In this document: piece after piece, positions 1 to 10,585 of the stretch
How positions within the stretch are numbered: position 1 is the first letter of the stretch
How the letters are laid out: every line of letters starts with the position of its first letter
NCBI GenBank assembly: GCA_026414605.1
Contig: JAOAIP010000064.1
Span: 1 to 64,000 of the forward strand
Length of the DNA: 64,000 nucleotides
Direction of reading: 5' to 3'
Origin: Bacteroidia bacterium
Lineage (GTDB): Bacteria; Bacteroidota; Bacteroidia; B-17B0; Aurantibacillaceae
The notes under the pieces: generated by a model
What the model was told of the DNA's origin: nothing
Databases searched by the model: none
Seen by the model: only the letters and a program-made list of their open reading frames with translations
Made by a program: the position numbers and the translations under genes

Positions 1-96
1 TTAGAGTGGAAATATGGTTACTTATTTGCTCTGTTTTTGATGATTCTTTCTACACTTTTAATTTTGTATATCTTTAGGAGGAAAAAGTGGTTATAA
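1..96 (+). CDS. corA: C-terminal end of a CorA-type divalent cation transporter (partial, open at left edge)
   Basis: The frame is open at position 1 and ends at a TAA at 94-96. Its 31 residues begin Leu-Glu-Trp-Lys-Tyr-Gly-Tyr, continue as a hydrophobic helix of about 18 residues and end in a short basic tail, RRKKWL. In the CorA Mg/Co transporter family the last transmembrane helix follows the GMN loop and has this layout: an acidic residue, aromatic W-x-Y-G-Y, a helix, then a basic tail on the cytoplasmic side. The GMN motif itself lies outside the window, so the name rests on the tail alone. Another small membrane protein is possible but less likely. Confidence 0.65.
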   Translation, partial: LEWKYGYLFALFLMILSTLLILYIFRRKKWL

Positions 97-106
97 AATT
101 TTTTCA

Positions 107-183
107 TTTTTCATTTGGAAATTAGAAAATAAATTTCTTATATTTGTATCCATCAATAACTTTTTTAAAAACTTACAACTATG
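107..183 (+). repeat. Upstream-region repeat, copy 1 (promoter plus leader)
   Basis: This stretch closely matches 677-749. Shared blocks are the run TTTTTCATTTGGAAATTA, the box TTATATTTG, the leader CCATCAATAAC and the run into AACTATG. It holds the whole promoter and 5' leader of the lipoprotein gene. The coding sequences that follow are unrelated, so only the control region appears to be duplicated. Confidence 0.8.
114..146 (+). promoter_or_regulatory. Bacteroidota-type promoter of the Cys-rich lipoprotein gene
   Basis: TTTG at 114-117, a 21-base spacer, then TATATTTG at 139-146. This fits the -33 / -7 consensus read by the primary sigma factor of Bacteroidota. The start site would fall near 153, giving a leader of about 28 bases. 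Confidence 0.7.
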
Positions 184-675
184 AAAAAATTCATTTTGTA
201 TGTAGTAATTGGATTATCATTGATGGCTTGTCAAGAAAAGAAAGAAAAATGTATTTTTTGTCCTTTAAAAGTAGGTAGTGTAATTGCCACTGTAAAGGAT
301 AATCAAATTAAATGGGAAATGGACGAAAAAATTAAAAAAGGCAATGCAATCCAATTGGCAATTCAAGTTCAAAAAGCAGTACCTCAATTTTCTCTTTCAG
401 ATACCTTGATTTATTCAAAAAGTGAGATAGTAAATGAAAATGGTAACTATTATTGGGTATCTTATTTTTCACTTGGTAAAGAAAAAAGTTTTACTTTAAG
501 TGTAGATTTAGAAAAGAAAAATGATCAATTGTTAATTGCCTCCAAACCAATAGAAGGATGCATTGGAAATCATTGTAGTTCTTGTAAACTTACAAAAGGA
601 AAGGGATGTTCTTGTTCTGGTAGTGGAAACTGTGACCATATTGTAGTAGAACTACCGCTTTTATTTCCATTTTAA
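181..675 (+). CDS. Cys-rich lipoprotein of unknown function
   Basis: 164 residues. An N-terminal basic-hydrophobic segment ends in the lipobox LMAC, so Cys-17 is the likely lipidation site and the mature protein is membrane anchored. A CxxC pair follows within ten residues. The middle is a polar beta-rich stretch, and the last 40 residues hold a dense set of cysteines (CxxxxCxxC, then CxC and a further C with a His nearby), suggestive of metal binding or disulfides. I do not recognise a family. It stands alone with its own promoter, and its promoter/leader is nearly duplicated before the next gene, which suggests shared control. Confidence 0.75.
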   Translation: MKKFILYVVIGLSLMACQEKKEKCIFCPLKVGSVIATVKDNQIKWEMDEKIKKGNAIQLAIQVQKAVPQFSLSDTLIYSKSEIVNENGNYYWVSYFSLGKEKSFTLSVDLEKKNDQLLIASKPIEGCIGNHCSSCKLTKGKGCSCSGSGNCDHIVVELPLLFPF

Positions 676-676
676 T

Positions 677-749
677 TTTTTCATTTGGAAATTAAAAAAT
701 GAATTCCTTATATTTGCACCATCAATAACCTTAAAAATTTATAACTATG
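677..749 (+). repeat. Upstream-region repeat, copy 2 (promoter plus leader)
   Basis: Second copy of the promoter-leader block found at 107-183, with a few substitutions and short length changes near the ATG. It directly precedes the T9SS cargo gene. Confidence 0.8.
684..716 (+). promoter_or_regulatory. Bacteroidota-type promoter of the T9SS cargo gene
   Basis: TTTG at 684-687, 21 bases, TATATTTG at 709-716. The geometry is identical to the promoter at 114-146, and the predicted start site is near 723, about 24 bases before the ATG. Confidence 0.7.
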
Positions 750-1697
750 AAAAAAACATTACTTAGCATCGGAACTGCAATGGCAGTAATGAGCATGAAT
801 GCTCAAACATCTTATTCAATCCCTAATGCAGGGTTTGAAACATGGTTAACAACGGGTTCTCAAGCAGGAAAAGCACAAAGCTGGAGCGGTTATGGAGATA
901 TGGGCTTGCTTATTGGGGCGCCTTCTTATACTATGCTTACCACCTACTTCAAAGATGGATCAGTAAAGCATTCTGGTTCATATTCTATGAGAATTCAAAA
1001 CCAAGATTTTACTGCATTAATAGGGCAAAAATTACCAGGAATTGCTTGGTTAGGAACTGCAGGAACAAGTACTGCTAACATGGGGGTTTATGGTATTCCA
1101 TTTTCTCAAAGCATTACAGCATCAGGCGCTTGGGCTCAATATACTATCAATGCCCCTGCTACATCTGGCGTAGATACTGCTGTTATATTTTTTCAAACTT
1201 CAAAATGGACAGGAAGCACAGAAATGCTTGTTCAAGATGCCAGCATTTTGATTACTTCTAACACTACAGGTTTTCAAAACTTCACTCAACCCGTAGCTAC
1301 TGTTAATAATGTCGTACCAGATACTTTGTGGATCATAGCATTATCTTCAAACAATAAAGCTGATACAAGCTACTCTAATTTATCTCAACTTTGGATAGAT
1401 GATTTGACTTTAACAGTAGCTACAGGTATTACTGCTCCTGTACTTAATTTTGTAGATACTCGTTTTGCACCTAATCCTGCAAGCGACGAAGTAAGATTTA
1501 CAACATCAGCATTAAATATCGGAGGTGCTCTTAAATTATACGATGCACTTGGGAAAGAAGTACTTACTGTACCCGTTACAAACGCTCTTGACAATCGTTT
1601 TAGCGTAGAAGCATTACCAGCAGGTATCTATTTCTATCAAATTCATTCTGCATCTGGTGAAATTAATGCACATGGTAAATTAGTAGTTACCAAATAA
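747..1697 (+). CDS. Secreted protein with type IX secretion (type A) sorting domain
   Basis: 316 residues. A Sec signal peptide ends around residue 20 (MSMNAQTSY). The body begins with a NAGFETW motif, as in Bacteroidota exoproteins with a jelly-roll or PCMD-like carbohydrate-associated domain. I see no catalytic residues. From about residue 235 a type A T9SS domain follows: FAPNPASDE, then LYDALGKEV, LPAGIYFYQI and a final KLVV. The protein is therefore predicted to cross the outer membrane by T9SS and be anchored at or released from the surface. It is monocistronic with its own promoter and a strong terminator. The binding target is unknown. Confidence 0.85.
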   Translation: MKKTLLSIGTAMAVMSMNAQTSYSIPNAGFETWLTTGSQAGKAQSWSGYGDMGLLIGAPSYTMLTTYFKDGSVKHSGSYSMRIQNQDFTALIGQKLPGIAWLGTAGTSTANMGVYGIPFSQSITASGAWAQYTINAPATSGVDTAVIFFQTSKWTGSTEMLVQDASILITSNTTGFQNFTQPVATVNNVVPDTLWIIALSSNNKADTSYSNLSQLWIDDLTLTVATGITAPVLNFVDTRFAPNPASDEVRFTTSALNIGGALKLYDALGKEVLTVPVTNALDNRFSVEALPAGIYFYQIHSASGEINAHGKLVVTK

Positions 1698-1717
1698 TGA
1701 ATCTCTTTTCTTTTGTA

Positions 1718-1747
1718 AAAAGCCCTTCAATTTGAAGGGCTTTTTTA
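1718..1747 (+). terminator. Rho-independent terminator after the T9SS cargo gene
   Basis: AAAAGCCCTTC at 1718-1728 pairs perfectly with GAAGGGCTTTT at 1734-1744 around a 5-base loop, followed by a T run. Confidence 0.9.
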
Positions 1748-1846
1748 TTTTTTATCCTCGTCATCAGTTTTTTGAAGTTGATCACACAACTTATTATTAC
1801 TTGTTGCAAATCATTTCCTACATTTACAGCGTAAAAAAATTTCTTT

Positions 1847-4090
1847 ATGCAAAATGCTATTCAAAAAATTAAAAACCCATTAACAGACAAGAATATTGCT
1901 AAACAACTTGGATTATTAGAAGAAGAATTTGATAGAATTGTAGATATACTTGGTCGTATTCCAAATTTTACAGAATTGTCTATGTTTGCAGCAATGTGGA
2001 GCGAGCATTGTTCTTATAAAAATTCTCTGTATTGGCTAAAACAACTTCCAAAAGAAGGAAAACATTTATTAGCAAAAGCAGGTGAAGAAAATGCAGGTTT
2101 AGTAGATATTGGAGATAATTTGGCTTGTGCATTTAAGATAGAATCGCATAATCATCCGAGTGCTATTGAGCCCTATCAAGGTGCGGCTACCGGCGTGGGT
2201 GGCATCAATAGAGACATCTTTACAATGGGAGCCAGACCCATTGCTCAAATGAATTCTTTGCGATTTGGAAATATCGCAGACAAAAAAACACAATGGCTAA
2301 TAAAAGGTGTGGTAAAAGGTATCGGCGATTATGGAAATGCCTTTGGAGTACCAACCGTTGGTGGAGAAGTATTTTTTGACGAAAGTTTTTCTACTAATCC
2401 GCTTGTCAATGCAATGAGTGTTGGCATTGTTGATAAGAATAAAACGGTTAAAGCAATTGCCGAAGGAGAAGGAAATCCTGTATTTATTGTGGGTTCATCT
2501 ACGGGAAAAGATGGCATACACGGTGCCGCATTTGCGTCCAAAGATATAACACAAAATTCTGTTGACGATTTACCTGCTGTTCAAGTAGGAGACCCATTCC
2601 AAGAAAAATTACTCTTAGAAGCCACCCTTGAAGTAATTGAAACAGGGGCAGTTGTTGGTATGCAAGATATGGGAGCCGCTGGAATCACTTGTTCTACTTC
2701 TGAAATGAGTGCTAAAGGCAATCATGGAATGATAATATGGCTGGATAAAGTGCCACTCAGACAAGTAGATATGCAGCCCTTTGAAATTTTACTCAGTGAG
2801 TCCCAAGAAAGAATGTTAGTGGTTGTAAAAAAAGGCAGAGAAGAAGAAATCAAGAAAGTTTTTGAAAAGTGGGATTTAAATTGTGTTCAAATAGGTGTTG
2901 TTACAAAAGAACCTGTTTTAAGATATTATTTTTACGATGAATTGGTTGCAGAAATCCCTTCTGATGCATTAGTAGTAGGAGGAGGTGCACCTGTGTACAT
3001 CAGAGAATACAAAGAAGCAGAATATTATGCAAAAAATAAAAGTTTGGATCAATTTAAAGTACCTGATATAAAAGATACAGATGAATTTGAAAAAGTTGCT
3101 CAGCATCTATTAGCACATCCAAACATTGCATCTAAACATTGGGTTTATGAACAATATGATAGCATGGTACGAATTAATAATATGAGCACAAATTATCCAT
3201 CAGATGCATCTATTGTAAATATCCATAATACTTCAAAAGCATTAGCCATTTCGGTAGATTGCAATAGTCGTTATGTATATGCTGATCCTGAAATAGGAAC
3301 TGCTATTGCAGTAAGTGAGGCAGCAAGAAATATCGTATGTAGTGGAGGTATTCCTGTGGCTATTACAAATTGTTTAAACTTTGGAAATCCATATAACCCC
3401 GAAGTGTATTGGCAGTTTGTAGGGGCAATAAAAGGAATGAGTGCGGCATGTAAAAAATTTGATACACCTGTAACAGGCGGTAATGTTAGTTTTTATAATC
3501 AATCTGAAAGTGGTCCTGTATTTCCTACACCTACTATTGGCATGCTTGGAATTTTAGAAGACAAAAAATTACAAACATCATTGGCATTTCAACAAATTGG
3601 AGATAGTATTGTTTTAGTGGGAAAAGTAGTGGATGATATTGCCGCCTCTGAATATCTTTATTCATACCGAAATGTAAAGCATTTTCCTGCACCATATTTT
3701 AATTTAGATGAAGAGTACAATTTACATCAAGTGATAAAAGAATTAATTAGAAATTCAATCATTAAGAGTGCTCACGATATTAGTGATGGAGGGCTATTTA
3801 CAACATTGTGTGAATCCGCATTTCCAAACAAGTTAGGTTTTGAAGTCAATAAACCAGTAGATATTCGTACAGATGCTTTTTACTTTGGAGAAGCCCAAGG
3901 TAGAGTAGTGGTAAGCGTAAATAAAGACAAACTAGAAGCGTTAAAACAAATTTGTCAAAAACTAAATATACCGTATTTAATTTTAGGTAAAGTAATAGAA
4001 AAATCTATCATTATTGATGAAAAAGAGTATGGTAATATTGATAAATGGCTACATATCTATAATTCAACATTCAACAAATATCTTGATTAA
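1847..4090 (+). CDS. purL: Phosphoribosylformylglycinamidine synthase subunit PurL
   Basis: 747 residues, the length of the short PurL that works with separate PurQ and PurS. It catalyses ATP-dependent conversion of FGAR to FGAM in purine synthesis. Family marks include [10 protein letters not shown] near residue 50, the Gly-rich [10 protein letters not shown] segment and the repeated AIRS-like halves ([10 protein letters not shown], then GGNVSFYNQ). purS and purQ are not in the window. The ATG at 1847 is followed by a normal PurL N-terminus. No convincing -33 box precedes it; TACATTTA at 1819-1826 is a weak -7 candidate. The gene is monocistronic and its 3' end leads into the ribosomal cluster promoter. 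Confidence 0.95.
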   Translation: MQNAIQKIKNPLTDKNIAKQLGLLEEEFDRIVDILGRIPNFTELSMFAAMWSEHCSYKNSLYWLKQLPKEGKHLLAKAGEENAGLVDIGDNLACAFKIESHNHPSAIEPYQGAATGVGGINRDIFTMGARPIAQMNSLRFGNIADKKTQWLIKGVVKGIGDYGNAFGVPTVGGEVFFDESFSTNPLVNAMSVGIVDKNKTVKAIAEGEGNPVFIVGSSTGKDGIHGAAFASKDITQNSVDDLPAVQVGDPFQEKLLLEATLEVIETGAVVGMQDMGAAGITCSTSEMSAKGNHGMIIWLDKVPLRQVDMQPFEILLSESQERMLVVVKKGREEEIKKVFEKWDLNCVQIGVVTKEPVLRYYFYDELVAEIPSDALVVGGGAPVYIREYKEAEYYAKNKSLDQFKVPDIKDTDEFEKVAQHLLAHPNIASKHWVYEQYDSMVRINNMSTNYPSDASIVNIHNTSKALAISVDCNSRYVYADPEIGTAIAVSEAARNIVCSGGIPVAITNCLNFGNPYNPEVYWQFVGAIKGMSAACKKFDTPVTGGNVSFYNQSESGPVFPTPTIGMLGILEDKKLQTSLAFQQIGDSIVLVGKVVDDIAASEYLYSYRNVKHFPAPYFNLDEEYNLHQVIKELIRNSIIKSAHDISDGGLFTTLCESAFPNKLGFEVNKPVDIRTDAFYFGEAQGRVVVSVNKDKLEALKQICQKLNIPYLILGKVIEKSIIIDEKEYGNIDKWLHIYNSTFNKYLD

Positions 4091-4151
4091 TATCAAACTT
4101 GTAAAAAGAAACAATGTTTTTAAGCATTTTAGCAGGACAAAATTATTTAAA

Positions 4152-4172
4152 AATAAAACGCTTCGTTTTATT
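4152..4172 (+). terminator. Possible terminator after purL
   Basis: AATAAAACG at 4152-4160 pairs with CGTTTTATT at 4164-4172 around a 3-base loop. The stem is AT-rich and no long T run follows, so it is weaker than the other terminators here. The rest of 4091-4226 is AT-rich spacer in which I see nothing else. Confidence 0.45.
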
Positions 4173-4226
4173 AATTAAATGAAAATCAATAACATAAAAA
4201 ATAAAATAAAAATAATTAAAAAAAGT

Positions 4227-4259
4227 TTTGGAAGTTTAGGATAATTATACTTATATTTG
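4227..4259 (+). promoter_or_regulatory. Promoter of the ribosomal protein superoperon (rpsL)
   Basis: TTTG at 4227-4230, 21 bases, TATATTTG at 4252-4259, then GCC and a T-rich leader of about 35 bases before the rpsL ATG. The -7 box and leader resemble those before rpsM (18704 on), including a run of T followed by ACAAATAA. Confidence 0.8.
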
Positions 4260-4296
4260 CCGTCCTTTTTTAAGAAAACAAATAAAACTCTGCAAA

Positions 4297-4695
4297 ATGC
4301 CAACAATACAGCAATTAGTAAGAAAAGAAAGAAAGAAAGTAAAAACGAAAAGTAAATCGGCTGCTCTTCATTCTTGCCCTCAAAGAAGAGGTGTTTGTAC
4401 AAGAGTATATACTACAACGCCTAAAAAACCCAACTCTGCTTTAAGAAAAGTAGCCAAAGTTCGTCTTACAAATAAAGAAGAAGTTATTGCATACATTCCA
4501 GGTGAAGGGCACAATTTACAAGAACACTCTATCGTACTGGTTAGAGGCGGCCGTGTAAAAGATTTACCGGGTGTTCGTTATCACATTGTAAGAGGAACAC
4601 TTGATTGTGCTGGTGTAGAAGGAAGAAAGCAACAAAGATCAAAATACGGTACAAAAAGACCTAAGCCAGGTCAAGAAGCGAAGGCAAAAAAATAA
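4297..4695 (+). CDS. rpsL: 30S ribosomal protein S12
   Basis: 132 residues, with the conserved decoding-centre loops [13 protein letters not shown] (Lys-43/44) and [13 protein letters not shown] (Lys-88, Asp-89). The lysines are the wild-type, streptomycin-sensitive form, and Asp-89 is the residue methylthiolated in many bacteria. It is the first gene of the str segment and rpsG starts 21 bases downstream. Confidence 0.98.
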   Translation: MPTIQQLVRKERKKVKTKSKSAALHSCPQRRGVCTRVYTTTPKKPNSALRKVAKVRLTNKEEVIAYIPGEGHNLQEHSIVLVRGGRVKDLPGVRYHIVRGTLDCAGVEGRKQQRSKYGTKRPKPGQEAKAKK

Positions 4696-4716
4696 TTAAA
4701 TAAATAAAAATCTGCT

Positions 4717-5184
4717 ATGAGAAAAGGTAGAGCAAAAAAAAGAGAAGTATTACCCGATCCAGTATACAATAATGTATTGGTAACTAAGTTCATTAATAAC
4801 TTAATGCTAAGAGGTAAAAAACAATTAGCAACAAGAATTTTTCATGACTCATTGGCTATTGTGGCACAAAAAACAAATGAAGCGGGTTTAGATGTTTTCT
4901 TAAAAGCACTTAATAATGTAACTCCTCAAATAGAAGTAAGAACAAGAAGAATTGGTGGGGCAAACTATCAAATTCCTAGTGAAATTAGACCTGAAAGAAA
5001 GATCGCTTTAGCAATGAAATGGTTAATTGAGTTTGCGAGAAAAAGAAATGAAAAATCAATGGCAGAAAAATTAGCGGCTGAAATTATTGCTGCATCAAAA
5101 GAAGAAGGCGGTGCCTTCAAGAAAAAAGAAGATACACATAAAATGGCTGAAGCCAATAAAGCTTTCGCTCACTTTAAATTCTAA
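4717..5184 (+). CDS. rpsG: 30S ribosomal protein S7
   Basis: 155 residues, matching the usual S7 length. It starts [15 protein letters not shown] and contains the conserved [14 protein letters not shown] segment that contacts 16S rRNA in the small-subunit head. It is the primary assembly protein of the 3' domain. The start has the CT-ATG context common in this window. fusA begins 5 bases after its stop, so the two are certainly co-transcribed. Confidence 0.98.
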   Translation: MRKGRAKKREVLPDPVYNNVLVTKFINNLMLRGKKQLATRIFHDSLAIVAQKTNEAGLDVFLKALNNVTPQIEVRTRRIGGANYQIPSEIRPERKIALAMKWLIEFARKRNEKSMAEKLAAEIIAASKEEGGAFKKKEDTHKMAEANKAFAHFKF

Positions 5185-5189
5185 AAAAT

Positions 5190-7298
5190 ATGTCAAACGA
5201 TTTAAGATTTACAAGAAATATAGGTATTGCTGCACACATTGATGCAGGAAAAACTACTACTACCGAGCGTATATTATATTATACAGGTGTTAACTATAAA
5301 ATAGGGGAAGTGCACGAAGGTGCAGCTACTATGGACTGGATGCCTCAAGAACAAGAAAGAGGTATCACTATCACTTCTGCAGCTACAAGATGTTTTTGGA
5401 ATTATAGAGGAAATCAATATAAAATCAATATCATTGATACCCCTGGTCACGTTGATTTTACAGTAGAAGTAAATAGATCTTTAAGAGTATTAGATGGTTT
5501 AGTATTTTTATTCTCGGCCGTTGATGGAGTAGAACCACAATCTGAAACGAACTGGAGATTAGCCGATAATTATGGTGTTAATCGTATTGGTTTCGTAAAT
5601 AAAATGGATAGACAAGGTGCCGATTTTCTTAATGTTGTTAAGCAAGTAAAAGAAATGTTGGGAGGGAATGCAGTACCCTTACAATTACCTATTGGTGCTG
5701 AAGATAAATTTAAAGGTGTAGTAGATCTTGTCAATTTTAGAGGAATTATCTGGAATGAACACGATTTAGGAATGACCTATCAAGTAGTTCCTATTCCTGA
5801 GGATATGATGGAGGAAGCAAAAATGTATAGAGAAAAGTTATTAGAAGCTGTTGCTGAATTTGATGATACTTTGATGGAAAAGTATTTTGCAGATCCGAAT
5901 TCTATTTCAGAAAGAGAAATTTTAGATGCATTAAGAAAAGCGACTGTTGCTAACAAAATAGTTCCAATGTTGTGTGGTAGTGCCTTTAAGAATAAAGGTG
6001 TTCAAACAATGTTGGATTATGTATGTGAGTTATTACCCTCACCATTAGATAAACCCGATATTGTTGGTACTCACCCTGATACAGGAGAAAAAGTAGTTAG
6101 AAAACCAGATCCAAAAGAACCATTCTGTGCATTAGCATTTAAAATTGCTACTGACCCATTTGTTGGAAGATTAGCTTATTTTAGAGCATATTCGGGTAGA
6201 TTAGAATCAGGATCTTATATTTACAACTCTCGCTCTCGTAATAAAGAAAGAATTTCTCGTTTATTCCAAATGCACGCCAACAAACAAAATCCTATTGATT
6301 TTGTAGAAGCAGGAGATATTGCAGCAGCTGTTGGATTTAAAGATATTAAAACAGGAGATACCTTGTGTGATGAAAAACATCCTATTGTACTTGAAGCTAT
6401 GAAATTCCCTGAACCTGTTATTGGATTGGCTATTGAGCCCAAAACACAAGGAGATATGGATAAATTGGGAATGGCTTTAAGTAAATTAGCCGAAGAAGAT
6501 CCAACTTTCCGCGTGCATACTGATGAAGAATCAGGACAAACCGTTATTAGCGGTATGGGGGAGTTACACCTTGAAATTATTATGGACAGATTGAAGAGAG
6601 AATTTAAAGTTGAAGTTAATCAAGGTGCGCCACAAGTGGCATATAGAGAAGCATTAACCGCTAAAGTTCAACATAGAGAATTGTATAAAAAACAAACGGG
6701 TGGTAGAGGTAAATATGCAGATATTTTATTTGAACTTGGTCCTGTAGATGAAGGGTTTGATGGAGAATTGCAGTTTGTTAATGAAGTTACTGGCGGTAAT
6801 ATTCCTCGTGAATTTATTCCTTCAGTTGAAAAAGGTTTCCGTGCTTCTATGGTTAATGGTGTATTAGCTGGTTATCCTGTGAAAAGCATGAAAGTTCGTT
6901 TAATCGACGGTTCTTATCACCCAGTTGATTCGGATTCACTATCATTTGAAATTTGTGCCAAACAAGCGTTTAGAGAAGCTGCACCAAAATGTAAGCCCGT
7001 TTTATTAGAACCTATAATGAAAGTAGAGGTTCTAACACCTGAACAAAATATGGGTGATGTAGTAGGTGACTTAAATAGAAGAAGAGGACAAATTCTTGGA
7101 ATGGATAGTCGTGGAAATTCTCAAGTAATTAAAGCTTTAGTACCATTGGCAGAAATGTTCGGTTATGTTACTCAATTAAGAACACTTACTTCTGGTAGAG
7201 CTACATCTACAATGGAATTTTCACATTATGCGGAAGTTCCTGCTAATATCGCAGAACAGGTAATTGCTAAAGCAAAAGGAAAAACTGAAAAAGTTTAA
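5190..7298 (+). CDS. fusA: Elongation factor G
   Basis: 702 residues, full-length EF-G. The GTPase motifs are [11 protein letters not shown] (P-loop, Lys-21), the switch segment [17 protein letters not shown] (Asp-83) and NKMD (137-140). Domains II to V follow, including the domain IV segment beginning [21 protein letters not shown]. It drives ribosomal translocation and, with RRF, ribosome recycling. It lies in the usual str order rpsL-rpsG-fusA, but no tuf follows; a protease relic and then rpsJ come next. Confidence 0.98.
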   Translation: MSNDLRFTRNIGIAAHIDAGKTTTTERILYYTGVNYKIGEVHEGAATMDWMPQEQERGITITSAATRCFWNYRGNQYKINIIDTPGHVDFTVEVNRSLRVLDGLVFLFSAVDGVEPQSETNWRLADNYGVNRIGFVNKMDRQGADFLNVVKQVKEMLGGNAVPLQLPIGAEDKFKGVVDLVNFRGIIWNEHDLGMTYQVVPIPEDMMEEAKMYREKLLEAVAEFDDTLMEKYFADPNSISEREILDALRKATVANKIVPMLCGSAFKNKGVQTMLDYVCELLPSPLDKPDIVGTHPDTGEKVVRKPDPKEPFCALAFKIATDPFVGRLAYFRAYSGRLESGSYIYNSRSRNKERISRLFQMHANKQNPIDFVEAGDIAAAVGFKDIKTGDTLCDEKHPIVLEAMKFPEPVIGLAIEPKTQGDMDKLGMALSKLAEEDPTFRVHTDEESGQTVISGMGELHLEIIMDRLKREFKVEVNQGAPQVAYREALTAKVQHRELYKKQTGGRGKYADILFELGPVDEGFDGELQFVNEVTGGNIPREFIPSVEKGFRASMVNGVLAGYPVKSMKVRLIDGSYHPVDSDSLSFEICAKQAFREAAPKCKPVLLEPIMKVEVLTPEQNMGDVVGDLNRRRGQILGMDSRGNSQVIKALVPLAEMFGYVTQLRTLTSGRATSTMEFSHYAEVPANIAEQVIAKAKGKTEKV

Positions 7299-7303
7299 AT
7301 AAA

Positions 7304-7505
<202 letters not shown>

Positions 7506-7517
7506 AATCTAAACAAT

Positions 7518-7829
7518 ATGAGCCAAAAAATTAGAATTAAATTAAGATCATACGACCATACATTGGTTGATAAATCAGCCGAAAAAATTGTCAAAGCAGT
7601 AAAAGCTACTGGCGCTGTTGTTAATGGTCCTATACCTTTACCAACAGACAAAAAGATTTTTACAGTACTAAGGTCGCCTCATGTAAATAAAAAATCAAGA
7701 GACCAATTTCAATATAGCACTTATAAAAGATTAATTGATATTTATTCATCATCATCTATCTCCAAAACAGTAGATGCGCTGATGAAATTAGAACTACCTA
7801 GCGGGGTAGAAGTTGATATTAAAGTTTAA
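7518..7829 (+). CDS. rpsJ: 30S ribosomal protein S10
   Basis: 103 residues, usual S10 length, with the conserved [17 protein letters not shown] start and the loop [28 protein letters not shown]10 is a head protein of the 30S subunit. In many bacteria it also partners NusB in antitermination. First gene of the S10 segment; rplC follows after 11 bases. Confidence 0.98.
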   Translation: MSQKIRIKLRSYDHTLVDKSAEKIVKAVKATGAVVNGPIPLPTDKKIFTVLRSPHVNKKSRDQFQYSTYKRLIDIYSSSSISKTVDALMKLELPSGVEVDIKV

Positions 7830-7840
7830 AATTTAAAACC

Positions 7841-8455
7841 ATGTCAGGAATTATAGGAAAAAAATTAGGAATGACCAGCATTTATGATGCTAATGGCAAA
7901 TACGTAGCTTGTACTATTATTCAAGCTGGTCCTTGTGTTGTTACACAAGTAAAAACACCAGAAAAAGATGGATACTCTGCGCTACAATTAGCATTTGATG
8001 ATCGTAAGGAAAAAAACACACCACGTCCTCTTTTGAAGCACTTTGAAAAAGCAGGTACCACTCCTAAAAGAAAATTAGCAGAGTTTCAATTTGATGAACC
8101 TAAGCAATTAGGAGAGATTGTTGATGTAAGTATTTTTTCCGAAGGAGATTATGTAGATGTTGTGGGTACAACAAAGGGTAAAGGGTTTCAAGGAGTAGTT
8201 AAAAGACATGGCTTTGGTGGAGTAGGGGAACGCACTCATGGTCAGCATGATAGAGAAAGAGCGCCCGGTTCAGTGGGGGCATCTTCTGATCCGTCAAGAG
8301 TTTTGAAAGGATTAAGAATGGCTGGCAGAATGGGTAATGACCGAAGAACTATTCAAAATTTACAAATAATTAAAGTAATGCCCGAAAAAAATATTATCTT
8401 AATTAAAGGAAATGTACCTGGATCTAAAAACTCTTATGTTCTAATCAAAAAATAA
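7841..8455 (+). CDS. rplC: 50S ribosomal protein L3
   Basis: 204 residues. Shows the central extension that reaches the peptidyl transferase centre, [20 protein letters not shown], with the Gln that is N5-methylated in other bacteria, and the C-terminal [13 protein letters not shown]. Binds early in 50S assembly near the 23S rRNA 3' domain. Eleven bases separate it from rplD. Confidence 0.98.
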   Translation: MSGIIGKKLGMTSIYDANGKYVACTIIQAGPCVVTQVKTPEKDGYSALQLAFDDRKEKNTPRPLLKHFEKAGTTPKRKLAEFQFDEPKQLGEIVDVSIFSEGDYVDVVGTTKGKGFQGVVKRHGFGGVGERTHGQHDRERAPGSVGASSDPSRVLKGLRMAGRMGNDRRTIQNLQIIKVMPEKNIILIKGNVPGSKNSYVLIKK

Positions 8456-8466
8456 AATTTAAAAAA

Positions 8467-9096
8467 ATGAAAGCCGAAGTATTTAATATCAATGGAAAAT
8501 CAACCGGTAAATCAGTAGAACTCTCTGACTTAATATATCTTGCAGATCCTAATGATCATTGCATTTATTTAGATGTAAAAGCTATTCTTGCAAATCAAAG
8601 ACAAGGTACACATAAAACAAAAGAAAGAAGTGAAGTCAATAGAACAAAGAAAAAGTTATATCGTCAAAAAGGAACCGGTAATGCAAGACATGGTTCTATG
8701 AATGCACCTATTTTTGTCGGTGGTGGTACAGTGTTTGGACCAAGACCAAGAGATTATGGTATTAGCATAAATAAAAAAGTAAAAAATTTAGCAAGAATAT
8801 CTGCTCTTTCATATAAAGCAAAAGAAAACAATATCACAGTCCTTGAAACTTTTACTTTTGACCAAATTAAGACAAAACAATTTATTAGTTTGCTTAATAA
8901 TTATAATGCATTAAATAAAAAATCACTTTTTATTTTACCTTCTGTAGATAAAAACGTATTTTTGTCCGCCCGAAATATTGAAAAAACAAATGTAATCCCT
9001 GCATCAGACATAAATACTTATGACATATTAAATGCAGATCAATTATTTATATCTGAAGCCGCATTACCAATTATAGAATCAATTTTATTAAAATAA
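8467..9096 (+). CDS. rplD: 50S ribosomal protein L4
   Basis: 209 residues. Contains the exit-tunnel loop region KKLYRQKGTGNARHGS and FGPRPRDYGISINKKV, which define L4. In E. coli L4 represses its own S10 operon through a leader hairpin, but no such leader is visible before rpsJ here. rplW starts 6 bases after the stop. Confidence 0.97.
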   Translation: MKAEVFNINGKSTGKSVELSDLIYLADPNDHCIYLDVKAILANQRQGTHKTKERSEVNRTKKKLYRQKGTGNARHGSMNAPIFVGGGTVFGPRPRDYGISINKKVKNLARISALSYKAKENNITVLETFTFDQIKTKQFISLLNNYNALNKKSLFILPSVDKNVFLSARNIEKTNVIPASDINTYDILNADQLFISEAALPIIESILLK

Positions 9097-9102
9097 TTTT
9101 TT

Positions 9103-9402
9103 ATGAAAGTAGCTACAGAAATTATAATTCGCCCAATTATTACAGAAAAATATCTACAAGCAGCAGAAAAGCTTAACCAGTATGCCTTTGTAGTAGATAA
9201 AAATGCCAATAAATTTCAAATCAAAGAAGCCATTGAAAAATTATACGATGTAAAAGTAGATAGAGTAAATACACAGCAATATATTGGAAAAGTTAAGATG
9301 AGAAATACCAGAAAGGGCTTAGCTGTTGGTAGAGCAAACAGATATAAAAAAGCAATAATTACATTAAAAGAAGGAAAAATAGATATTTACGAAAACATCT
9401 AA
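9103..9402 (+). CDS. rplW: 50S ribosomal protein L23
   Basis: 99 residues. Starts with IIIRPIITEKYLQAAE and has the YAFVVDKNANKFQIKEAIE core and the VDRVNTQ loop of L23, which sits at the tunnel exit and docks trigger factor and SRP. Position between rplD and rplB is canonical. Confidence 0.97.
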   Translation: MKVATEIIIRPIITEKYLQAAEKLNQYAFVVDKNANKFQIKEAIEKLYDVKVDRVNTQQYIGKVKMRNTRKGLAVGRANRYKKAIITLKEGKIDIYENI

Positions 9403-9434
9403 TATCTCAAATAAAAGAATAAAAAACAGAAAAT

Positions 9435-10277
9435 ATGGGCTTGAAAAAATTTAGACCAATTACACCATCTCTTAGATTCAAAGTAATATCAGATTTCTCA
9501 GATATTACTACTGATAAACCGGAAAAATCATTATTAGTTCCCTATAAATCTACTGGTGGAAGAAACAATCAAGGAAAAATGACCATGCGCTATATTGGTG
9601 GTGGTCATAAAAAAATGTATAGAATTATTGATTTCAAAAGAGATAAAGATGGTATTCCTGCAGTTGTAAAAACTATTGAGTACGATCCAAATAGATCCGC
9701 AAGAATTGCATTAGTAGTATACAAAGATGGAGAAAAGAGATATATTATAGCACCACAAGGTTTAAAGGTAGGTCAACAAATTATGTCAGGTAAAGATGCT
9801 CCACCAGAAATTGGAAATGCTTTACCACTTACCCATATTCCATTAGGTTCTTTTATTCATAATATTGAATTACAACCCGGTAAAGGTGCTCAGTTGGTAA
9901 GAAGTGCAGGAACTTATGCTCAATTGGCTGCTCGTGAAGGTAAATATGCAGTTGTGCGTATGCCATCAGGAGAATTAAGAAAAATTTTAGTAAATTGTAA
10001 AGCAACTATTGGTGCTGTTTCTAACCCCGATCACAACCTTGAATCTCATGGTAAAGCAGGACGCAAACGTTGGCTGGGTATTCGCCCAAGAACAAGAGGT
10101 GTAGCTATGAACCCTGTAGATCACCCTATGGGTGGTGGAGAAGGAAGAGCATCAGGAGGTCACCCAAGATCAAGAAAGGGCTTAAAAGCCATCGGAAAGA
10201 AAACAAGATCTCCAAAGAAAAGCACTTCAAAATTAATTATAGAAAGAAGATCTCCAGGATACGGATTAAAAAAATAA
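9435..10277 (+). CDS. rplB: 50S ribosomal protein L2
   Basis: 280 residues, close to the usual length. Conserved C-terminal segments [17 protein letters not shown] (carrying the His next to the peptidyl transferase centre) and [10 protein letters not shown] are intact. L2 is required for subunit association and peptidyl transferase activity. Followed by rpsS after an 18-base spacer. Confidence 0.98.
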   Translation: MGLKKFRPITPSLRFKVISDFSDITTDKPEKSLLVPYKSTGGRNNQGKMTMRYIGGGHKKMYRIIDFKRDKDGIPAVVKTIEYDPNRSARIALVVYKDGEKRYIIAPQGLKVGQQIMSGKDAPPEIGNALPLTHIPLGSFIHNIELQPGKGAQLVRSAGTYAQLAAREGKYAVVRMPSGELRKILVNCKATIGAVSNPDHNLESHGKAGRKRWLGIRPRTRGVAMNPVDHPMGGGEGRASGGHPRSRKGLKAIGKKTRSPKKSTSKLIIERRSPGYGLKK

Positions 10278-10295
10278 AAAATAAATACTTAAACT

Positions 10296-10565
10296 ATGGC
10301 AAGATCGCTTAAAAAAGGACCATTTATTGACTATAAACTCTGGATGAAGGTTCAAAAAATGAATGAAACCGGTAAAAAAGCCGTTATTAAAACGTGGGCA
10401 AGAAGATCTACTATTCCACCAGAATTTGTTGGTCATACGTTTGCAGTTCATAATGGAAATAAATTTATTCCTGTTTATGTTACTGAAAATATGGTAGGGC
10501 ATAAATTAGGAGAATTTGCACCTACTAGAACATTCAAAGGTCATGCTGGACATAACAAAAAATAA
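10296..10565 (+). CDS. rpsS: 30S ribosomal protein S19
   Basis: 89 residues: [15 protein letters not shown] at the start, the [19 protein letters not shown] core and [14 protein letters not shown] at the end, all S19 signatures. Binds the 30S head with S13. The start context is AACT-ATG. Confidence 0.98.
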   Translation: MARSLKKGPFIDYKLWMKVQKMNETGKKAVIKTWARRSTIPPEFVGHTFAVHNGNKFIPVYVTENMVGHKLGEFAPTRTFKGHAGHNKK

Positions 10566-10585
10566 AAAATAAAAATATTATAGTC

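Noticed and set aside
842-1078. Alternative frame inside the T9SS cargo gene
   Set aside because: Out-of-frame shadow of a well supported secreted protein.
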